A DNA stretch of 64,000 nt from Spongiactinospora rosea (GTDB lineage Bacteria; Actinomycetota; Actinomycetes; Streptosporangiales; Streptosporangiaceae). A model generated the notes under the pieces. That model made no database searches. It saw only the letters and a program-made list of their open reading frames with translations, and was not told the DNA's origin. Each line of letters opens with the position of its first letter. The first letter of the stretch is position 1. Positions 26,709 to 35,431 of this stretch are shown piece after piece. Location of the stretch: assembly GCF_003315795.1 (NCBI RefSeq), contig NZ_QMEY01000013.1, positions 185,331 to 249,330 of the forward strand. Direction: 5' to 3'. Both the position numbers and the translations under genes were made by a program.

Positions 26709-27205
26709 TCCGAGCACAGATACTGCCGACGCCCCCCGGTCCGCTGTCCCTGCTGGTCCGTGACGGCGTACTGGTGGCGGCGGGGTTCACTGCGGACCCC
26801 AAGGAGATGTTCGACCGCCTCAAGCCCGAGGTGCGCGCGGAGGGCCTGGAGGTCGTGGACGACCTCGGCGCGCCCGCCCAGGCGGTACGCGACTACCTGG
26901 CGGGCGACCTCGCCGCGCTGGACGCGATCCCGGTGAGCCAGCCGGGCAGCGACCGGCGGCAGCGGCTGCTCGCGGCGCTGCGGGCGGTGCCGGCGGGCGT
27001 CACGGTCACGTACGCCGAGCTGGCCGAACGCGCCGGGATGCCGCGTACGGCGGCCAGGGCGGCGGGCGGCGCGTGCGCGCAGAACCTGATCGCGCCGTTC
27101 GTGCCCTGCCATCGGGTACTTCCCGCGGGGGGCGGATTCGGCGGCTACTACTACGGCACCCCGGTCAAGGAGTGGCTGATCGCCCACGAGGCCGGCAGGG
27201 CCTGA
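26705..27205 (+). CDS. ogt: Methylated-DNA-protein-cysteine methyltransferase
   Basis: A 166-aa suicide enzyme that moves the methyl group from O6-methylguanine to its active cysteine in PCHRV, followed by the Asn/Gly-rich FGGYYYGTPVKEWL. The helix-turn-helix is in VTYAELAERAGMPRTAARA. Its ATG overlaps the Ada-AlkA stop by 4 nt, so both are co-translated in one adaptive-response operon. Induction by methylated Ada is expected from the E. coli and mycobacterial systems. Ends just before a strong terminator. Confidence 0.95.
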   Translation: MIRAQILPTPPGPLSLLVRDGVLVAAGFTADPKEMFDRLKPEVRAEGLEVVDDLGAPAQAVRDYLAGDLAALDAIPVSQPGSDRRQRLLAALRAVPAGVTVTYAELAERAGMPRTAARAAGGACAQNLIAPFVPCHRVLPAGGGFGGYYYGTPVKEWLIAHEAGRA

Positions 27206-27209
27206 CCGC

Positions 27210-27247
27210 ACCGGCCCCGGCGTCCACAGGGGTACGCCGGGGCCGGT
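27210..27247. terminator. Bidirectional hairpin terminator
   Basis: ACCGGCCCCGGCGT (27210-27223) and ACGCCGGGGCCGGT (27234-27247) are perfect inverted copies around a 10-nt loop, between the convergent ogt and exported-protein genes. Confidence 0.8.
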
Positions 27248-27253
27248 CGGACG

Positions 27254-28216
27254 TCAGGAGCCGGAGCCGGACTCCCGCACGGTGGTCTGCACCTCGCCCA
27301 CCGGTATGGAACGGGTGGCCGACACCTCGATGTCCTCATAGGCGAACTGAGGGTCGGAGGTGACCCCCCAGGCCGTCGTCGCGGTCAGCACGTACGCGCC
27401 GCCGGGCTGCCCGTCCGACGCACGCTTGTATATGATCCCGCACTTCAGCGGCTGACCCTTCGAGTAGGTCTGCCCGAGACCATCTCGGCAGTCCTCCGTG
27501 ATGGACTCGGCTGCGGAGGTGCCGGGCTTGAGCGTCAGGCTCGTCAACCTGGCGGTGACGGTCGCGCTCGCCACATCGGGCAGGGTCGCGGTGACCGATC
27601 GGGTGGTCGCGCCCATCCCCGTCAGCCACACATAGGTGCCCAGTCTGACGTAGCTCTTCGTGCCCGGGCTCGTCCTGATCTTGAACTCCGGCACGGTGAG
27701 CGCCGCCCGCGCGATGTCGCGAAGCTCCTCGCGCGTGATCCCGCCCGGGGGCGTCTCCCCCGGCGGCACGAACACGAACGGCTCCAGCGCCGTCCAGCAG
27801 GCCATTCCGTTGGGGTCCTTGTTGTTGTAGGCGGGACGCCACCAGCGGCCCTTCTTGCCGACCTGATCGGAGAACTGCTTGATGTACTTCTTGAAGTCGT
27901 CCTCGGTCGCGTTCGGCTGCAGCTTGAAGAAGTAGGGCCGTACCTCCTCCTGCTCCTTCAGCATCTGGTCGGCGTCCGGCCCCGGCTCGTACCAGCACGG
28001 CCGCTTCAGCCGGAAGCCGTCGCCGCGCTTGCCCCCGATCCCGTTGCCGCTCAGGATGATCTGCGAGTGCGTCAGTTCGATCCCGACGGTCCGGCCGTCC
28101 TGGTACTTCTGGCCCTTGGGGTCGTCGGCGGCGGCGGTACCGGCCATACCGGCCGTGGTGAGCGCGAGCGCGCCCACGCCGAGCAGCACGAGCAGACGAG
28201 GCGTCACAGGCGTCAT
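27254..28216 (-). CDS. Exported protein of unknown function
   Basis: A 320-aa secreted protein with signal peptide MTPVTPRLLVLLGVGALALT and cleavage near TAAA-DD (about residue 31). The mature part contains a Trp/Tyr-rich region (RPCWYEPGPDAD, GRWWRPAYNN) and several beta-rich stretches; cysteine positions suggest two disulfides. ATG 28216 overlaps the previous stop (ATGA) and has AAGGGA at good distance, so it is preferred over 28225. Last gene of the Tad-linked operon; it may be an envelope partner of the pilus. No family recognised. Confidence 0.75.
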   Translation of the reverse strand: MTPVTPRLLVLLGVGALALTTAGMAGTAAADDPKGQKYQDGRTVGIELTHSQIILSGNGIGGKRGDGFRLKRPCWYEPGPDADQMLKEQEEVRPYFFKLQPNATEDDFKKYIKQFSDQVGKKGRWWRPAYNNKDPNGMACWTALEPFVFVPPGETPPGGITREELRDIARAALTVPEFKIRTSPGTKSYVRLGTYVWLTGMGATTRSVTATLPDVASATVTARLTSLTLKPGTSAAESITEDCRDGLGQTYSKGQPLKCGIIYKRASDGQPGGAYVLTATTAWGVTSDPQFAYEDIEVSATRSIPVGEVQTTVRESGSGS

Positions 28217-28851
28217 CGTCGGCATCCCTTCGCGCGTTCGTTCGTCAGTTCGGCGTAGCGGAACAGCTTGATCCGCCAGTTGCCGTCGTCGCCCCGGCGG
28301 ACTCCGGCCGACTGGAGGTAAACGGACTCGCCGTCCGCGCCGGGCTCGGCGGGCAGGTCGTCCCCGGTGCGGGCGTCGACGTACCGGACCTGCGTCTCGT
28401 CCACGCACACGTCCACCTGAGCGGCCCGGTCCTGCTCACTGCTGACCTTGAGCCCGAACAGGCGGGCGGTGCCGCGCACCGACCGCTTCTTGTCAAGATA
28501 TTTCTTGACCCACTCGAAGGAGGTCTTCCCGGCCTCCAGCTCCATGAGGGTCATGTACTGCTCGTCGCGGCCCCGGGTCACGACGCCCCTGAACATCCCG
28601 GCGTAGGCGTCGCGGAAGGTCTCCAGCATCTCGGTGTGCTCGGGTGTGATGCCGCCCGGCCACTCGACGATGACCTTCAGGCCGGAGCCGACGGCCAGCG
28701 TCTCGGTGCGGGGGGCCGCGCCGGACGCGGTCGCGGAGCCGGCGGCCGGGCCGCCCTCGCCGCCGCCCGGAACGAAGGGCCGATCCGCGCCGGAGGCCGC
28801 GCATCCGGCGGTGAGCACCGCGGCGATCGCCGGCGCGATCAGCCCTCGCAT
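28213..28851 (-). CDS. Putative lipoprotein
   Basis: A 212-aa protein beginning MRGLIAPAIAAVLTAGC, a short hydrophobic segment ending in a lipobox-like TAGC. The mature part starts with a Gly/Ala-rich linker, then an alpha/beta domain (LKVIVEWPGGITPEHTEML). Start ATG 28851. It overlaps the next exported gene by 4 nt (ATGA). Probably cell-surface anchored and co-expressed with the LysM-BTAD protein and the Tad genes upstream. Family not recognised. Confidence 0.72.
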   Translation of the reverse strand: MRGLIAPAIAAVLTAGCAASGADRPFVPGGGEGGPAAGSATASGAAPRTETLAVGSGLKVIVEWPGGITPEHTEMLETFRDAYAGMFRGVVTRGRDEQYMTLMELEAGKTSFEWVKKYLDKKRSVRGTARLFGLKVSSEQDRAAQVDVCVDETQVRYVDARTGDDLPAEPGADGESVYLQSAGVRRGDDGNWRIKLFRYAELTNERAKGCRR

Positions 28852-28950
28852 GCCGATCACAGTAAGACGGCGCGGCACATCCGGGCCAGCGCTATATCCG
28901 GATTGGTATGACCCCGGCCGTCGCCGCACGTCAACCCCTTTCCTCAGATG

Positions 28951-31854
28951 TCATGCCGAGGGCACCGACTGGATGCGCCAGGCCGGATACAGCTCGTCGA
29001 TCAGGGCCTCGGTCTCGGGGGCCATGCCGCCGCCGTAGGGGTGGGAGGCGGCCCGGCGGTGCAGGGCGTCCACGACCGCGCGCAGCCGGGCCGTGTCGCC
29101 GGTGGCGTGCGTGGCCCGCAGCAGGTCGCGCCACAGGCCCTCGTCGTCGGCGGCCAGCAGCAGCCCGGCGCGGACCGCGGCGACCGCTTCGGTGGCCTCG
29201 CCGCGGGCCAGCCGTACCTCGCACAGCCGGTGCGCGGCGTCGGCGACCTCGGCGGTCACGTCGTACTCAAGGTCGTCGTCGGCCAGCCAGGCGTACCGGC
29301 CGCGCGGGCGCGGGCTGAGCAGCGGCCCGCGTACCAGGCCGAGCGCCCGGTCCAGGAGCGCGGCCCGCCCGGCCGCGTCGCCGTGCGAGCGGCGGACCAG
29401 TTCGCGGAACAGCGTCCAGTCGGTGCGGACCTCCGGTCCCAGCCGCAACCGGCCCGCCCGGTCGGTGAACAGGTGGGGACGGCCCTCGGAGTCGTTGCCC
29501 AGCCAGCCCACGACCCGCTCGATCGTCGCGTCGCGCACGGCGGTCTGCACCCCGCGCGGCCACAGGACCCCGCCGAGCACCACCGGATGCACCCCACCCG
29601 GATGGGTGGACAGGTAGACGATCAGCTCGGCGGCGAGCGCCATCCTGCCCTCCTCCAGCGGTTCGGCGGCGGAGATCTCGATCGGGCCGAGGATGCGCAC
29701 CTCCACTGCGGGCGGCCGGGCCTCGATCGGGGCCTCCCGCTCGGCGGAGAGCGGCTCGCCGTCGAAGCGCTCGGCCGTGCCGAACAGTTCGACCAGCGCG
29801 GCGTACTGGCGGCGGGGCAGCAGTTGCGCGTTCACCTCGAAGCCGAGGGCGTCCACCTTGGCCCGGCCCTCCTCGGTGATCTCCCACGTCCAGGTGGCGT
29901 GGTCCACGTCGCCCGCGACCACGTAACCGGCCGCCGTCCGGGTGCCCTCCCTGGCCAGCAGGGCCAGCCTGCGGGCCTCCTCGGGGCTCGGCGCGATGGC
30001 CGACAGCAGGTAGTGCGGCGGCCAGGCGGGGTCGGCGGCGCGGCCGTTGACCCGGCCGGTCAGTACCTCGCCCTCGCGTACCTGGTCGCGGACCCGCGCC
30101 TCCAGCTCGGGCAGCACCTCGGCCAGGCTGCCCGCGCAGGTGATCCGCTCGGGGGCGATGGCGGCCAGCTCGTCGCCGAATCCGACGAGCGTCACGTGCA
30201 TCCGGTCCGACCAGCGGTTGGTGCCCAGCTCGACGGCCAGCGCGGCGAGCGCGGCCGTGGTGTTCGCGCCGGTGATGTTGATCAGGCCGTGCGCGGCCTC
30301 CAGGTCGACCAGTACGCGTCCGGACTCGTCGGTGCCCAGCGACACCAGTCCCGGGTACGGCGCGGCGGCGTCGGCGACGGAGTGCTCGTCGAGCATCCGT
30401 CCCTCGTGCGCGGCCAGCCGCCACACCCGGCCGCCGTCGTGCGCGGTCCAGGGCGCGGGCGGTTCCTCCTGCGGTGGGTGGATCCACAGGTCCAGGCTGG
30501 TCGCGGACAGGTGTGCGGCGTAGATGGTGGGCGGCGTACGTCCGCGCAGCGCGAGGTTGCGGCCCAGCACCCGCAGGCCGATGTCGAGCATCCGGGTGCC
30601 CGGCGCGTCGGCCCCGAGCCGCAGCGCCACCTCGGCCTGCGCGGCGTCGTCGCGGGGGCGGGCGATCCGGCGTCCGAAGGCCCTGCGCCAGAGCTGGGCC
30701 CTGCGCCGCCTGCCGAGCAGTACCAGCAGCCCGGCCGCGGCCAGCGACATCCCGGCGAGGTAGTGGCCGATGTCGAGGTGCAGGCCCTGCTCGGCGGCAT
30801 CGCGCTCGGCGCGGGCACGGTCCTCCTCGGCGAGCTGGGCCCACCGGTCGTCGGCGGCCTGCCGCTCTTCGGGGGGCGGCTCCTGGGCGGCCTCCTCGCG
30901 TTCGGCCCGGGGCGTCTCGGCCTTCTCCTCCGGGAGGGCCGTTTCCGCTGGGAGGGCTTTTTGTGGCTCCTTGTGCTTTTCGGGGGTCTCGGCCTCGGCG
31001 CGCGGAGTGACGGCCTGGGTCTCGCCCGCGCCCTTGCCCGCGTCGTAGCGGGTGCTCCCGTCCAGCTCGGCGGGGCGGCCCCGGTGGTCGTCCAGGGTCT
31101 CGGCGCGCGGCTGGTCAGCGGGCACGATGTGCACGTTGACCGCGTCGTCGGGCATGTCCAGGACCCAGCCGGGGCGGATCAGGTCGGCCATGTGCAGGCG
31201 GGTGCCGTCCGGCTGTTCCTTGTGCTGGTTCAGCTTGAAGATCTCCGGGTACCTGCGGCCCTCGCCCAGGCACTTCTCGGCGATCTCCCACAGGCTCTCG
31301 TGGTGACGGCCGTGCGGCGGCTGCACCACGTAGACCTTCTTGGCCTTGCGCACCTCGTGCAGGACCTGCCGCTGCTCGGCGGCGGCGGCCGACTCCTGGT
31401 GGGTGACCGCCGCGACGGTGGTCACGTTCGGCTTGACGGGCGGGGCCTGGGCGCGTACCAGCGGGATGACCACGGCCGACGCGGTGAACAGCACCAGCGC
31501 CGCGGAGACCAGCCGGTTGGCCACCGCCTGCGTGCCGCCGGAGAACGGCACCCGGGCCGGCATGCCGACCCGCCGGATGCCCGCGTAGACCTCGACGGCC
31601 ACGCAGATCAGCAGGCGGAACCAGACGATCCACAAGATGAGGTTCAGGATGGGGATCAGCGTGCTCGGCCCGACCTGGCTGGTGAGCAGGTCGATGTCGA
31701 GCAGCGCCGGGCCGATCGGCGGGCCGGTCAGGCGCAGCAGCGCGTACGGCACGCCGCCGACCAGCGCGACCAGCACCGCCAGTGCGCCCAGTCCGGTGAC
31801 CACGTCTCCGAACGTGCGCCTGGTGGCGATGCGCTGCGGCTGTCGCGTCGGCAT
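28951..31854 (-). CDS. Large membrane protein with LysM-like and C-terminal BTAD domains
   Basis: A 967-aa protein of the type found in actinomycete Tad pilus loci. Three N-terminal membrane segments lie within about residues 15-130. A LysM-like domain with SLWEIAEKCLGEGRRYPEIF is near 165-225. A long acidic/charged linker follows, then a fourth membrane segment near 350 (YLAGMSLAAAGLLVLLG). A large cytosolic part ends in a BTAD domain (~850-960). BTAD normally sits in SARP DNA-binding regulators, but no OmpR-type DNA-binding wing is clear here. The topology would link peptidoglycan contact to a cytosolic domain. Confidence 0.8.
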   Translation of the reverse strand: MPTRQPQRIATRRTFGDVVTGLGALAVLVALVGGVPYALLRLTGPPIGPALLDIDLLTSQVGPSTLIPILNLILWIVWFRLLICVAVEVYAGIRRVGMPARVPFSGGTQAVANRLVSAALVLFTASAVVIPLVRAQAPPVKPNVTTVAAVTHQESAAAAEQRQVLHEVRKAKKVYVVQPPHGRHHESLWEIAEKCLGEGRRYPEIFKLNQHKEQPDGTRLHMADLIRPGWVLDMPDDAVNVHIVPADQPRAETLDDHRGRPAELDGSTRYDAGKGAGETQAVTPRAEAETPEKHKEPQKALPAETALPEEKAETPRAEREEAAQEPPPEERQAADDRWAQLAEEDRARAERDAAEQGLHLDIGHYLAGMSLAAAGLLVLLGRRRRAQLWRRAFGRRIARPRDDAAQAEVALRLGADAPGTRMLDIGLRVLGRNLALRGRTPPTIYAAHLSATSLDLWIHPPQEEPPAPWTAHDGGRVWRLAAHEGRMLDEHSVADAAAPYPGLVSLGTDESGRVLVDLEAAHGLINITGANTTAALAALAVELGTNRWSDRMHVTLVGFGDELAAIAPERITCAGSLAEVLPELEARVRDQVREGEVLTGRVNGRAADPAWPPHYLLSAIAPSPEEARRLALLAREGTRTAAGYVVAGDVDHATWTWEITEEGRAKVDALGFEVNAQLLPRRQYAALVELFGTAERFDGEPLSAEREAPIEARPPAVEVRILGPIEISAAEPLEEGRMALAAELIVYLSTHPGGVHPVVLGGVLWPRGVQTAVRDATIERVVGWLGNDSEGRPHLFTDRAGRLRLGPEVRTDWTLFRELVRRSHGDAAGRAALLDRALGLVRGPLLSPRPRGRYAWLADDDLEYDVTAEVADAAHRLCEVRLARGEATEAVAAVRAGLLLAADDEGLWRDLLRATHATGDTARLRAVVDALHRRAASHPYGGGMAPETEALIDELYPAWRIQSVPSA

Positions 31855-31938
31855 GCCCCTCCTTCCTATGCGCCGGGAGTCTGTGTGTTCGGGTGTTGCC
31901 GTCTTCGGGTGTTGCCGGGCTCTCGCTCAGGGTCCTCC

Positions 31939-32454
31939 TCAACGGTCCGGTAGGCCAGAGACCGGCATTTCGGTCGGTATCTCGCTGGGCTCGGTCGGCA
32001 CCGGGATCGTGCCCTCGCCGGTCTCGGGACCCGCGGTCGCGGAGCCCTCCATGTCCATCCCGGGAAAGCCGATCGCCGACAGGAAGAACGCCTCCCAGCG
32101 GACGCTCACCCCCACCGTCACGGTGGTCAGGTCGCCCGCCGGCTCGCAGCGGGTCCGCCGGATGGCGTCGTCGCCGTGCGCCGTCACGATCTCGTCGGCC
32201 TCGGCGCACACCGCGCCCTCGTCGTCCTTCAGCCTGGCCTGGCCGGTCGTGCGCAGGTGGTCGTCGTCGATGACGTCGGCGGCGGCCCTGGCCGCCTGTT
32301 CGGCCACGTCGTTGGCGCGCAGCCTGGCGTTGATCGCGGCGCCGCCGTCCACGAGCATCCCGGCCAGCAGGAAGACCACGACGGAGAACACCACCACGAA
32401 GATCGACATCGAGCCGCGGTCCCGCCGGGCCCGTGCCGCGGCGGCCCCGCTCAT
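31939..32454 (-). CDS. TadG/TadE-like pilus assembly protein
   Basis: A 171-aa protein. A class III (type IVb) leader with a G-SMSIF processing site at about residues 14-19 is followed by a hydrophobic helix, then an extracytoplasmic domain with three cysteines. It lacks the Glu5 found in pilins, as TadG-like proteins often do. Its ATG overlaps the previous stop by 4 nt. Predicted minor pseudopilin or assembly factor of the Tad system. Confidence 0.85.
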   Translation of the reverse strand: MSGAAAARARRDRGSMSIFVVVFSVVVFLLAGMLVDGGAAINARLRANDVAEQAARAAADVIDDDHLRTTGQARLKDDEGAVCAEADEIVTAHGDDAIRRTRCEPAGDLTTVTVGVSVRWEAFFLSAIGFPGMDMEGSATAGPETGEGTIPVPTEPSEIPTEMPVSGLPDR

Positions 32455-32870
32455 TCGAACCTCCGGTAGCGCTCCAGGGGGACCACGGCGACGCCGGTCA
32501 TGGTCTTGGCCGCGCCGAACCCGAGGAACGACAGGTCCAGTTCGCAGGTCACCTCGGCCCTGACCTCACCCGCCTGGGGCTCCCCCGCGCCCTCGCCCTC
32601 GTCCCGGCGGATCTCCAGGCCGACCTGCGGGCCGGAGCACTGGCCTTCCAGCACGGCGGTCACGGCCTCGGTGGCGGCGGACTGCGCCGCCCCGTCGTCG
32701 CGCTGCACGGACGCGGCCCGCGCGGCGTCCCTGGCCGCGCCGTTGACCTCGCCCTGGGCCTCCACGAGCCGCCCCGCCCCGGCCAGGAACAGCAGGAACA
32801 GCAACAGGACCGGGGCCAGCAGCACGGCCTCGGCCGACATGGAGCCCCGCTCGCGCCCGGGGCGGTTCAT
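32451..32870 (-). CDS. TadE-family pseudopilin
   Basis: A 139-aa protein. The leader RPGRERG is cut before SMSAEAVLLAPVLLL, with Glu at mature position 5, the signature of type IVb pseudopilins processed by a TadV-type peptidase. A single membrane helix is followed by a small external domain. ATG at 32870 overlaps the preceding gene's stop (ATGA). Minor component expected at the pilus base or tip. Confidence 0.87.
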   Translation of the reverse strand: MNRPGRERGSMSAEAVLLAPVLLLFLLFLAGAGRLVEAQGEVNGAARDAARAASVQRDDGAAQSAATEAVTAVLEGQCSGPQVGLEIRRDEGEGAGEPQAGEVRAEVTCELDLSFLGFGAAKTMTGVAVVPLERYRRFE

Positions 32871-33310
32871 TCCTCGCAGCCCTCCGAACCGTCGTCGGGC
32901 CGGAAGCACTCCACCGGCCCGCCGAACCTGGCGGTGACCGTGAACGTCAGTTCCGGCAGCAGCGGCACCACCTGCACGGCGGTACCGGTGACCTGCACGC
33001 CGCGCTGGTCGCCCTCCTCCCAGGGCTCCGCCTTGCTGTTCTTCAGCAGTTCGGGCCCGACCGTGTTCACGACCTCCTCGGCCCGCTGCCGGGCCCGCCC
33101 GTCCCAGTCGGTGGAGTCCCAGCCGGCCGAGCGGGCGATCCGCGCGCCCTCGCGAGCCGCGGCGTCGGCTATCTGCCGCCCGTGCACCCAGAGCGTCACC
33201 TGCACCACGAGCAGGATCAGCGCCAGCACGATCGGCATGATCAGGGCCAGCTCGATCACGGTCGCCCCGCGCTCGCGGCCCCGCGCCCGCTCCGGGGAGG
33301 CCGGGATCAC
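32867..33310 (-). CDS. TadE-family pseudopilin
   Basis: A 147-aa paralogous pseudopilin. The leader ends RERG, followed by ATVIELALIMPIVLALILL with Glu at position 5 and one membrane helix, then an external domain with two cysteines. The start is GTG 33310, overlapping the pilin stop (GTGA). Part of a run of four co-translated pilin-like genes. Confidence 0.87.
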   Translation of the reverse strand: MIPASPERARGRERGATVIELALIMPIVLALILLVVQVTLWVHGRQIADAAAREGARIARSAGWDSTDWDGRARQRAEEVVNTVGPELLKNSKAEPWEEGDQRGVQVTGTAVQVVPLLPELTFTVTARFGGPVECFRPDDGSEGCEE

Positions 33311-33546
33311 GGCTGAACACCACCGTCCCCGCCGTCCCCGCCGCCGAACTTGTCCTGGATCTCGGACTGTTTCTCCTCGACGAGGGTCCGGATGAGGGTG
33401 GCCAGGCCGAGGGCGACGCCCGCGATGATCGCGGTGATGATCACCCATTCGACGGCGGAGGCCCCCTTGGTGGGAGCGGTGCGCGCGCGGTGGATCCGCA
33501 CGTTGAGCATGGCGACCAGGTAGATGACCCACGGGTGATTGAGCAT
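33307..33546 (-). CDS. Flp-type major pilin candidate
   Basis: A 79-aa protein. A TKG-ASAVEW processing site (Glu at +5) precedes the hydrophobic VIITAIIAGVALGLATLI, and the tail is short and Gly-rich (GGGDGGDGGVQP). The mature peptide would be about 50 aa, the size of Flp pilins. ATG 33546 gives a 28-residue leader; ATG 33510 is an alternative with a shorter leader. It should polymerise into the Tad pilus. The leader is rather long for Flp but normal for actinomycetes. Confidence 0.8.
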   Translation of the reverse strand: MLNHPWVIYLVAMLNVRIHRARTAPTKGASAVEWVIITAIIAGVALGLATLIRTLVEEKQSEIQDKFGGGDGGDGGVQP

Positions 33547-33549
33547 CGG

Positions 33550-34476
33550 CTAAGACCCCAACATCTTCATCGCTGCCGGATAACTGAGGAAGATCACGAA
33601 GCCCGCGCACAGCAGCAACTGGGCCACGAGCATGGACTGCGAGCGCTCCCCCGCCCGGCCCTCGATCTCGGCGAGCTCGCGCCGCCGGAGGGTCGCCGCG
33701 CGGGCGGTCAGTGAGGCGCGGACCTTCGCGCCGTCGTCGGCGACCAGGCCGAGCGCGGCCGACAGGTCGCGGAGTTCGTCCACGTCGATCTCGTCGCCGA
33801 GCTGGCCGAGGGCCTGCCAGGGGGTGATGCCGACGATCCGCGCGTTGGACAGGGCCTCGCGGATGCGGGACATCGCCCAGTTGGACTCGTCCGGGCCGCC
33901 GCTGACGGAGACCGACATCAGCAGGGCCTCCGGGACGCCCCGGCCGCCCGCGAGGTTCATCGACACCAGGTCCAGGAACGCGCCGACGACGTGCCGGAAG
34001 TCGCGCCGCCGGGTCGCCGCGTCCCGGCGGATCTGCAGGTCCGGGAGCATGAAGAAGACGACCGCGAAGGCCAGCGCCGACCACAGCGGGACGGTCGGCG
34101 AGGCCCCCCAGCCCATCACCGTCAGCCAGCCCCACAGGATCGGGAACGCCAGCAGCCCGGACACCGCGAGCAGCACCTTGGTGGCCAGGAAGCCCTCGAA
34201 GGACCGGCCGACCAGGGCGAGGTCGGCCTTGATGGAGCGGGCCTCCCAGCCGCGGGCGGCGTAGAAGCGGGCCACCCGCTCGCCGAGGGTGCGGCGGAAG
34301 GCGCTGACCTCCTCGTCGGGCAGTACGAGCTGCATGCGCGGCGAGTCGCCGTCCTGCCTGGCCGCGTCGAGGGCGAGCAGCCGGGCGACCAGGCCGGGCC
34401 TGGCCGGGAACAGCGCCCGCAGCAGCAGGAACAGCCCGAGCCCGAGGACCCCGCCCGCCATCAGCGTCTCAGTCAT
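33550..34476 (-). CDS. tadC: TadC-like inner-membrane platform protein
   Basis: A 308-aa type II secretion F-domain protein. N-terminal membrane segments precede a cytosolic helical domain (residues ~160-270), and the last segment (MLVAQLLLCAGFVIFLSYPA) is at the C-terminus. With TadB it forms the platform that TadA drives. It overlaps tadB by 8 nt and ends 3 nt before the pilin start, so the order is tadA-tadB-tadC-flp. Confidence 0.9.
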   Translation of the reverse strand: MTETLMAGGVLGLGLFLLLRALFPARPGLVARLLALDAARQDGDSPRMQLVLPDEEVSAFRRTLGERVARFYAARGWEARSIKADLALVGRSFEGFLATKVLLAVSGLLAFPILWGWLTVMGWGASPTVPLWSALAFAVVFFMLPDLQIRRDAATRRRDFRHVVGAFLDLVSMNLAGGRGVPEALLMSVSVSGGPDESNWAMSRIREALSNARIVGITPWQALGQLGDEIDVDELRDLSAALGLVADDGAKVRASLTARAATLRRRELAEIEGRAGERSQSMLVAQLLLCAGFVIFLSYPAAMKMLGS

Positions 34477-35431
34477 CGCCGCCTCCCTTGCGCACGCCGC
34501 CCGTGGCGGCGGCGACCTGCCCGTTGGCGCCCGCCTGCCCGCCGCCCGGCGGGGTCGCGGCGGAGCCCGGCAGGCCCGCCCGCAGCAGCCTGCTCGGCTT
34601 GTCGAACCTGGCCAGCCGCCGCATCCAGGCGAACCCCGCGCCGAACAGCCCGGCCACCACCACGAGCACCGCCTGGCCGAGCGTGTCGTCGTACTCGGCC
34701 ACGTAGGTCGGGTTCCAGACCACCAGCAGGGCGGCGAAGCCGACCGCCGTGCCGACGACGATCTGCACGCTGCGGCGGGTGGCGCGGCGCTCGGACTCCA
34801 CCCGGCGGCGCATGTCCAGCTCCTCGCGGGCCGACACGGCGAGCGCGCCGAGAACGTCGCGCAGGCCGGGGCCGCGCAGCCGGGCGTTCAGGATGAGCGC
34901 GGCGATCACCAGGTCGGCGGAGGGGTCGTTCAGCTCGTCGGCGAACAGCCGCAGCGCGTCGGGCAGCGCCATCCGGGTGTGCAGGCGGTCCACCATCGCT
35001 CGCAGGTGCGGGCGCAGGGTCGGGGCGGCGGCCCTGATCGACGCCGGGATGGCCTGCTCCAGGCCGGAGGCCCCGGCGATGGTGTCGCGCAGCGATTCGG
35101 TCCAGGCGGCCAGGCCCTCCAGGCGGCGCATCGCGGCGCGTTCCTCGCCCGCGCCGCCGGACAGGCCGCGCCAGGCCAGTACCAGCAGCACCGCGCCGCC
35201 CGCCATCACCGGCCAGCCGGTGACCATCAGGACCGCCGCGCCGCTGATCGCGGCGATGGCGGTGCGGGTGGAAAGGACGCGCAGCAGTTCCTTACGCCGG
35301 GCGCTCTTGTCCGGCACCGGCGGGCGGGGGCGCATGCCGTAGATGGACAGGCCGAGCAGGAACAGGCCGCCACCGATGGCCGCGCCCGCCAGCAGTACGA
35401 GCGGGTCGAGCAGACCGGACGACGGCGTCAT
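34469..35431 (-). CDS. tadB: TadB-like inner-membrane platform protein
   Basis: A 320-aa type II secretion F-domain protein with two N-terminal helices, a paired helix around 90-130, the F domain (ESLRDTIAGASGLEQAIPAS onward) and C-terminal helices. ATG 35431 overlaps the tadA stop (ATGA), so it is preferred over the upstream GTG. Works with TadC. Confidence 0.9.
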   Translation of the reverse strand: MTPSSGLLDPLVLLAGAAIGGGLFLLGLSIYGMRPRPPVPDKSARRKELLRVLSTRTAIAAISGAAVLMVTGWPVMAGGAVLLVLAWRGLSGGAGEERAAMRRLEGLAAWTESLRDTIAGASGLEQAIPASIRAAAPTLRPHLRAMVDRLHTRMALPDALRLFADELNDPSADLVIAALILNARLRGPGLRDVLGALAVSAREELDMRRRVESERRATRRSVQIVVGTAVGFAALLVVWNPTYVAEYDDTLGQAVLVVVAGLFGAGFAWMRRLARFDKPSRLLRAGLPGSAATPPGGGQAGANGQVAAATGGVRKGGGDD

